The notes below the pieces were generated by a model. That model made no database searches. It was given only the letters and a program-made list of their open reading frames with translations, and was not told the DNA's origin. The position numbers and the translations under genes were made by a program. 64,000 bases of DNA from Allorhizobium ampelinum S4 (GTDB taxonomy: Bacteria > Pseudomonadota > Alphaproteobacteria > Rhizobiales > Rhizobiaceae): NCBI RefSeq assembly GCF_000016285.1, contig NC_011989.1, forward strand, positions 995,001 through 1,059,000, in the 5' to 3' direction. Position 1 is the stretch's first letter. The number at the start of each line of letters is the position of its first letter. Below are positions 59,360 through 64,000 of this stretch, in pieces.

Positions 59360-61537
59360 ATGCAAAGTGCTCGATGGCGTTGCCTTTTGGCCGCCGCCTT
59401 CATTAGCCCGATAGGCCCAGCCCTGGCGCAGGATGCCCCGCAGGGTGCAAGCCCCCCTGCCGCAGAAGAAGCATTCGGCAATCCGCCCGTGCTGGGGCAA
59501 TCGACTGTTGCGCCGAAGGGTACGCTTTACCGGGTGCCACCATCCACGGTGCCGCTGCCCCATGCCGGGCGCGAACAGGTGCTCGACCTCAAGGTCGTCT
59601 ATACGGAAGGCACGATCCGCAAACCGGGTGGGCCGCCGGATAACCCTTTCGATCGCGTGCGCTTGCGCAGTTACCAAGGCACCAATGTCGATCGTGACCA
59701 TCCCTTTGTCGCTCCCACCATCGAGGCCATGCCGGGCGACACCATTCGGGTAAGGCTGGACAACCAGCTGCCGGCCGACCCGTCCTGCACATCCAGCGAT
59801 ACATCGGTGGATACACCCCATTGCTTCAACGGCACCAATCTTCACAGCCACGGCCTGTGGGTCAGCCCGACCGGCAATAGCGACAATGTGCTGCTGTCGA
59901 TCAATCCGGGCATGAAGTTTGAATATGAATACAATATTCCAGCTGATCATCCGGCGGGCACATTCTGGTATCACCCGCATCGCCATGGCTCCACCGCCTT
60001 GCAGGTCGGCAGCGGCATGGCGGGCGCACTGATCATTCGCGGCGACCGCCCACCAACAGACAAGACCAATGGCGACCTCGACACCTTGGTCAAACCGTTT
60101 CCTGAACGGCTGCTGGTGTTCGAGCAGATCCCCTATGCCTGCCTGAAGGATGGCAAGCTGAAACAGACATTTGTCCCGGATTCCAAAGACCCGACGAAGG
60201 GAAAATATGTCATCGACTGGAGCTGCAAGAAGGACGAAGTGGGCGAGGTGATTTCCTACGACCAGTTCACGCCTTCGAGCTGGGATGATTCCGGTCGCTT
60301 CACGACGGTTAATGGCCGGGTGCGGCCCGTGTTCGCCAATGCTGAAACTGGCAAGACCGAGCGCTGGCGGCTGGTGCATGCGGGCGTGCGCAACACGATC
60401 CAGGTCCAGTTCCGCAAAATGAACACCACGGATTTCTTCAAGCGGGAGCGCAGCACCGATGCGGATGGGGAAGACCGGTTCGCCACTGACCTGTGCACCG
60501 GACAGCCGGTGCCGTATGTCGTTGCGGCTTCCGACGGGCTCACCATGCAGCAAGGTCAGGTGCGCAAGGATGTTACCCTGCAACCCGGCTATCGCAACGA
60601 CCTGCTGGTGAATTTCCCGGAAGACGGTCTTTACTGCATCGTCAACCCGCCAACCGACGCTGCCAATTCCGTCACGCGCACGCAGCAGGCCCGCTCGGTT
60701 CTCGGCTTCGTCCGGGTCAAAGGGGGCAAGGGCGCGCCCGCAGCGGGTGATCCGATTGCTGACATTAAACGCCAGCTGATCGCCAACGCCAAGGCCTTCT
60801 ACACGCCTGATGTCGCCAAGACGGTGGTCGCTGATCTGAACGATGAGCTGAAGCTGACGAAATTCATTCCCCATCCGACAGTTACCGACGAAGAAGTTGC
60901 CAGCCAACCAAAGCAGGATCTGGTGTTCTTCATCAATCTCGGCGCGGGCGGCAACGGGCCTAACGGCTTCCAGGTCGGCAATAATTTCAATGTCGTGCAA
61001 AACGATGTCGGCGTCTATGTGCCAGACGGTGCCAAGGCTTACGATCCGAATGTGGTTGATCGCAAGCTGGTGTTGGGGACAGCGCAGGAATGGGAGTTAC
61101 GCTCCTATTTCGTCAGTCATCCCTTTCATATCCATGTCAATCCCTTCCAGATCGTCCGCATTCTCGATCCTGCTGGCAACGATGTCAGCGGGCCGGTCAC
61201 AGACGGAAAGGAGAATTCGGATTCGCAATATGCTGGACTGAAAGGTGTGTGGAAGGATACGCTCTGGATCAAAAGCAATGTCAACAACCCGCTGACAGCG
61301 GTTGATGCCGCCTGGCTGAACGGCGATCTCAGCAGCAAGTCGATCCCCGATGCTCCCGAGGCCGCCAAGCCGCAAGGCGTCTACCGCATCTTCATCCGCA
61401 CCCGTTATGAACGCTATATCGGCGAATTCGTCCTGCATTGCCACATCCTCGACCATGAAGACCAGGGCATGATGCAAAATGTCTCCATCGGCTTGCCCGA
61501 CGGTGCCGGAGGATTGGCAAACGCCCATCATCATTGA
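59360..61537 (+). CDS. multicopper oxidase (laccase-like), periplasmic
   Basis: A 725-residue exported copper enzyme. A Sec signal peptide (MQSARWRCLLAAAFISPIGP, then ALAQDA) is followed by three cupredoxin domains. Copper-binding motifs are HSHG (162-165), HPHRHG (205-210), HPFHIH (587-592) and HCHILDHEDQGMM (693-705), giving all ligands of the trinuclear cluster and the type 1 site with a Met axial ligand. It is longer than CueO (about 516) and ends in a His-rich tail (ANAHHH). It could oxidise phenols or Cu(I)/Mn(II). ATG 59360 has AAGGAG upstream. It stands alone. Confidence 0.9.
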   Translation: MQSARWRCLLAAAFISPIGPALAQDAPQGASPPAAEEAFGNPPVLGQSTVAPKGTLYRVPPSTVPLPHAGREQVLDLKVVYTEGTIRKPGGPPDNPFDRVRLRSYQGTNVDRDHPFVAPTIEAMPGDTIRVRLDNQLPADPSCTSSDTSVDTPHCFNGTNLHSHGLWVSPTGNSDNVLLSINPGMKFEYEYNIPADHPAGTFWYHPHRHGSTALQVGSGMAGALIIRGDRPPTDKTNGDLDTLVKPFPERLLVFEQIPYACLKDGKLKQTFVPDSKDPTKGKYVIDWSCKKDEVGEVISYDQFTPSSWDDSGRFTTVNGRVRPVFANAETGKTERWRLVHAGVRNTIQVQFRKMNTTDFFKRERSTDADGEDRFATDLCTGQPVPYVVAASDGLTMQQGQVRKDVTLQPGYRNDLLVNFPEDGLYCIVNPPTDAANSVTRTQQARSVLGFVRVKGGKGAPAAGDPIADIKRQLIANAKAFYTPDVAKTVVADLNDELKLTKFIPHPTVTDEEVASQPKQDLVFFINLGAGGNGPNGFQVGNNFNVVQNDVGVYVPDGAKAYDPNVVDRKLVLGTAQEWELRSYFVSHPFHIHVNPFQIVRILDPAGNDVSGPVTDGKENSDSQYAGLKGVWKDTLWIKSNVNNPLTAVDAAWLNGDLSSKSIPDAPEAAKPQGVYRIFIRTRYERYIGEFVLHCHILDHEDQGMMQNVSIGLPDGAGGLANAHHH

Positions 61538-61863
61538 GGGGTTTGCCCGCAAGGGTGGGATCGAAGGCTGTGCCGGGGCATGGGAGTAGATTTGCCCTGT
61601 CCCGAAGCCCCGAGACTGAAAATAGCGGGTGGCAGACCGCCGCCCGCCGATTACCCCGACCTGCGCGAACTGCTGACCGCCGCCGTTAAGTCCGGCCACG
61701 CGCACGCGATTTTGACGCGCGGGCAGGCAGGGTGGCTGCCGTGCGCCTGCGGGCTTTCTAATTGATTTAGCGCTTTGTTTCCCGCCGACGTTCGTTGATT
61801 GCGACCTGCCTGGAGATCACTATTGGCTGGGCTGGTTTTTATATCATTTCGGGTGGATACGAT
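61538..61863. other. 326-base region without a convincing gene
   Basis: Follows the multicopper oxidase. A short GCAGGC (61723-61728)/GCCTGC (61745-61750) stem followed by GGGCTTTCT may be a distant terminator. A 61-codon frame at 61580-61765 has no ribosome-binding site or recognisable features. Confidence 0.4.
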
Positions 61864-62282
61864 ATGCGCTACTCCATTGCACCTGCTATTCGACTGAGTT
61901 TGTTTATGATGCCGATTGCCGGCCAGGCCGCCATGGCGCTGCCAACCGCAAGTGCGGTTTAACGGTACTGACATCGGGAGAGACCGTCAATGTCGTGCTC
62001 GATTTCACCAAATGCACCTCGACCGACGATCAGAAAAAGCCGGGTATGATGAGAGGTGACCTCCGTATCTCCGCCTTCCTCATTCGTCCCGACAATTCGA
62101 TCAGCTTTTCGGACGAGCATTTTACCATCACGACGATGGATAAAGAGCCGATCTACCAGTTCCTTCGCTATTCGCTGAAGCCGGACGAGACCGCAAGCTT
62201 TACGATGACCACGCTGTCCATGCCCGAGAAGGCGCACAAGGGCGAGGTGATTGCCTATAATTGCAAATTCGCGACGGCATGA
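61864..62282 (+). pseudogene. VirK-like protein gene with a frameshift
   Basis: Two frames together encode a VirK-family protein, a small exported protein known from Agrobacterium and relatives. The first (ATG 61864) gives a signal peptide, MRYSIAPAIRLSLFMMPIAG with QAAMALPTASAV, and stops at 61960-61962. The second frame continues at once with LTVLTSGETVNVVLDFTKCT and ends at 62282 with KGEVIAYNCKF. One missing T in the run GTTTAA would explain the break, since GTTTTAA joins SAV to LTVL. It may be a real loss of function, a programmed shift or an assembly error. Two Cys in the mature part are those expected for the family. Confidence 0.7.
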
Positions 62283-62376
62283 GCTTCTTCACTCCCTGAA
62301 TATTTCCCTGTCAAAAGCCGGGGCGTGAATGCCTGCGCGATGCATGTGCTTTAAAGCGCGGCAATCATTGTGGGGA

Positions 62377-62405
62377 TTGACTAATTTTGGTTGTATATAT
62401 ATTTA
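62377..62405 (+). promoter_or_regulatory. sigma-70-like promoter of the beta-trefoil gene
   Basis: TTGACT (62377-62382), 17 bases, TATTTA (62400-62405). It lies about 86 bases before the start codon, upstream of the leader hairpin. The -35 is good, the -10 moderate. Confidence 0.5.
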
Positions 62406-62447
62406 ATATCCCTCTTAGGTAGAAAAAACAGAATGCTTCCGCTATTG

Positions 62448-62481
62448 ATGGGCCGCGCAAGTTTTGGCGCGGCCCATTTTG
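62448..62481 (+). promoter_or_regulatory. 11-bp leader hairpin just before the ribosome-binding site
   Basis: ATGGGCCGCGC (62448-62458) pairs perfectly with GCGCGGCCCAT (62467-62477) over an 8-base loop, followed by TTTT and then the GGAGG of the next gene (62481-62485). It looks like an intrinsic terminator placed in the 5' leader, so it may act as an attenuator or control access of the ribosome. Confidence 0.65.
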
Positions 62482-62490
62482 GAGGATATT

Positions 62491-62964
62491 ATGGGAATTA
62501 AGAATATTCGTTCTGCGGCATTTCAGAATGTGTTTTTACGCCTGGATGGAGCAGGAGATGTGTCGCCAGCGCCTAGTGGAGAGGGCACGGTCAATTGCCA
62601 ATTCGGCGCAGGTCCTTATGAAGCCTTCCAGTTCGATGTAACTGAGGACGGCAGCGTGACGATCCGCTCAAACGAGTTTCCGTTGGTCTATTTGCGCCTT
62701 GACGGCAATGGTGTGAGCTATGGGAATGCGGACGGCGGCGGCGTTGTAAATGGCCAGGTGAACCCCCCGGGTCCTTACGAGCATTTCCTCCTGGTGCCGC
62801 AAGCCGATGGTACGGCTGCAATCCAGTCCAAGGCATTTCCGGGTCTTTATCTACGTGTTGACGGAAGCTCGGTCACGAAATTCGAGGGCGCCGGTTCCGG
62901 CATTGTCAATGCCCAGATCGGGGTTGGGCCCTGGGAGAAATTCCATATCGTTGATGCAGCTTAA
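62491..62964 (+). CDS. beta-trefoil (fascin-like) protein with three repeats
   Basis: A 157-residue protein made of three similar repeats of about 50 residues. Each has an F-x-x-x-YLRLDG start (AFQNVFLRLDGAGDV, FPLVYLRLDGNGVSY, FPGLYLRVDGSSVTK), a G-x-VNxQ centre (EGTVNCQFGAGPYEAFQF, GGVVNGQVNPPGPYEHFLL, SGIVNAQIGVGPWEKFHIV) and an I-x-S strand. This is the pattern of beta-trefoil folds such as fascin or ricin-type domains, so ligand binding is likely. No signal peptide is seen. ATG 62491 has GGAGG five bases upstream. It may be expressed at a high level from the promoter and leader described separately. Confidence 0.75.
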   Translation: MGIKNIRSAAFQNVFLRLDGAGDVSPAPSGEGTVNCQFGAGPYEAFQFDVTEDGSVTIRSNEFPLVYLRLDGNGVSYGNADGGGVVNGQVNPPGPYEHFLLVPQADGTAAIQSKAFPGLYLRVDGSSVTKFEGAGSGIVNAQIGVGPWEKFHIVDAA

Positions 62965-63070
62965 CGAGCCAAGTTGCATTTGCCGCTCCCTGTCTTGGCA
63001 GGGGGCGGTTCTTATCCGGATCTGGTTCAAATAGAGCCGCAACGTTACGCTGATGTCCAGGCAGCCTCCC

Positions 63071-64000
63071 TCACATCTTCCCCGCCATCTTCACCGCAAA
63101 GGCATATTCAAACGCCACCTCTTCCAACCGCTGAAACCGCCCGGATTTGCCGCCGTGGCCGGCGGACATGTTGGTTTTCAGCAGATATGGCCCGGCATCG
63201 GGTGCATTTTCGCGCAGTTTGGCCACCCATTTGGTGGGTTCCCAATAGGTGACGCGGGGGTCGGTGAGGCCGGATAGGGCGAGAATGGGCGGATAGGATT
63301 TTTTGCCTACGTTGTCATAGGGGCTATAGGCGGCGATCCAGCGGTATTCTTCTTCTGACTCGATGGGGTTGCCCCATTCCGGCCATTCGGGCGGGGTCAG
63401 CGGCAGGGTATCATCCAACATGGTGTTGAGCACGTCCACAAAGGGAACGGCGGCGATGATGCCGGCAAATTTGTCGGGTGCCATATTGGCGACGGCGCCC
63501 ATCAACATGCCGCCAGCCGAGCCGCCTTCGGCGATGATCTTGTCATAGGCGGTGAAGCCTTCTTTCACCAGATGATCGGCGGCGGAGATGAAGTCCTTGA
63601 AGGTATTGACCTTATTCTCCATCTTGCCGTCTTCGTACCATTGGAAGCCCTTGTCCTTGCCGCCGCGGATATGGGCGATGGCATAGACGAAACCCCGGTC
63701 GGCCAGCGACAGGCAATTGGTGTTGAAACCAGCCGGAATGGTCACACCGTAAGCGCCGTAGCCGTAAAGCAGGCAGGGGGCGGACCCATCAAGGGCCGTG
63801 TCCTTGCGATAAAGCAGCGTGACCGGCACATCGACGCCATCATGCGCCTTGGCGAATACCCGGCGGGTCACATAATCCTCGGCCTTATGGCCCGATGGCA
63901 CTTCCTGGGTTTTCAGCAGCACCCGCTCGCGCGTCACCATGTTATAGTCATAGAGCTGGCTGGGCGTCGTCATCGACGAATAGGAGAAACGGATGACGGT
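63071..64000 (-). CDS. ptrB: oligopeptidase B, C-terminal part (cut by window edge)
   Basis: The reverse strand carries the last 309 codons of a prolyl-oligopeptidase family serine protease. The catalytic domain is complete: FAKAHDGVDVPVTLLYRKD at its start, LLYGYGAYGVTIPAGFNTNC, FVYAIAHIRGGKDKGFQWYE, the active Ser in IIAEGGSAGGMLMGAVANMA, the Asp in GLTDPRVTYWEP and the His in SAGHGGKSGR. The acidic YRWIAAYSPYDNV segment is typical of oligopeptidase B, which cleaves after basic residues in short peptides. The N-terminal propeller lies beyond base 64000. Confidence 0.9.
   Translation of the reverse strand, partial: TVIRFSYSSMTTPSQLYDYNMVTRERVLLKTQEVPSGHKAEDYVTRRVFAKAHDGVDVPVTLLYRKDTALDGSAPCLLYGYGAYGVTIPAGFNTNCLSLADRGFVYAIAHIRGGKDKGFQWYEDGKMENKVNTFKDFISAADHLVKEGFTAYDKIIAEGGSAGGMLMGAVANMAPDKFAGIIAAVPFVDVLNTMLDDTLPLTPPEWPEWGNPIESEEEYRWIAAYSPYDNVGKKSYPPILALSGLTDPRVTYWEPTKWVAKLRENAPDAGPYLLKTNMSAGHGGKSGRFQRLEEVAFEYAFAVKMAGKM

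Noticed and set aside
58940..61000. A 686-codon reverse-strand open frame
   Set aside because: It lies opposite the multicopper oxidase gene, whose protein has all copper motifs. The reverse frame shows no recognisable domain and is a shadow of high GC coding sequence.
61580..61765. A 61-codon frame after the multicopper oxidase
   Set aside because: No ribosome-binding site and no similarity to a known family; probably chance in GC-rich DNA.
1..64000. tRNA, rRNA genes, CRISPR arrays, insertion sequences or prophage genes
   Set aside because: No cloverleaf with a CCA-type acceptor, no rRNA sequence, no regularly spaced repeats and no transposase, integrase or phage structural gene were seen by eye; a dedicated scan could still find a small RNA gene.

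Overview
This is a 64 kb stretch of a GC-rich alphaproteobacterial chromosome or large replicon, most likely from the Rhizobiaceae (Agrobacterium/Allorhizobium/Rhizobium type). The evidence is the gene families (FecCD-type importer, XylFHG importer with a ROK regulator, HisKA_2-type kinase, OhrR/Ohr, VirK-like protein, many chemoreceptors), a RIME-like rhizobial intergenic mosaic element inside the xyl operon, and a second short rhizobial-type repeat found four times. No rRNA, tRNA, CRISPR array, transposase or integrase was recognised. Species cannot be fixed from this sequence alone.

Layout. 1-5.1 kb: 5' part of a gamma-glutamyltransferase, a divergent MarR / DHA2 multidrug-efflux pair with two matching operator-like sites, an unknown secreted protein and a nitroreductase. 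5.2-8.1 kb: a nuclease-like protein and three tandem paralogues of an unknown family. 8.2-11.2 kb: two L,D-transpeptidases and the ohrR-ohr peroxide-resistance pair. 11.4-15.9 kb: a sugar-efflux-type MFS protein, a histidine kinase with a single-domain response regulator, a P-loop kinase-like protein and a PyrE-type phosphoribosyltransferase. 16-21.2 kb: two near-identical-length chemoreceptors and a small glycine-rich protein. 21.4-30.3 kb: a HerA-like ATPase, a compact operon of a cation/proton antiporter, an atypical pyruvate kinase and an AEC transporter, a third chemoreceptor and an UppP-type phosphatase.

30.3-35.5 kb: xylose-type ABC importer (xylF-xylH-xylG order) with a divergent ROK regulator and a perfect palindromic operator. 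35.6-36.9 kb: a Phd/PemK-like toxin-antitoxin pair and an unknown protein. 37.1-42.4 kb: a FecCD-type metal or chelate importer with two paralogous binding proteins and a divergent methyltransferase that has an Irr-box-like promoter site. 42.5-45.9 kb: LysR regulator, MFS exporter and an AT-rich, free-standing thioester reductase. 46.1-49.0 kb: a GNAT acetyltransferase behind a leader-peptide attenuator, a HigBA-like toxin-antitoxin pair, a strongly structured non-coding stretch and a small membrane protein. 49-56 kb: two c-type cytochromes, a metallophosphoesterase, GNAT proteins, an AT-rich pair of unknown genes, AzoR with an HxlR regulator, Fe/Mn superoxide dismutase and a YkgJ-type cysteine-cluster protein. 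56.3-64 kb: a DUF3592-type membrane protein, a diguanylate cyclase, a class IV aminotransferase, a multicopper oxidase, a frameshifted VirK-like gene, a three-repeat beta-trefoil-like protein under a strong 5' hairpin, and the 3' part of an oligopeptidase B.

The most unusual items are the aromatic-rich 17-codon leader peptide with mutually exclusive hairpins in front of a GNAT gene (46.1-46.3 kb), the structured intergenic region with a perfect 32-base palindrome (48.2-48.5 kb), the tandem paralogue trio separated by compensating hairpins (6.2-8.1 kb), the antiporter / atypical pyruvate kinase / AEC operon (23.6-27.3 kb), and the free-standing thioester reductase (44.7-45.9 kb). Function statements rest on reading of motifs and general family knowledge; no database search was run.
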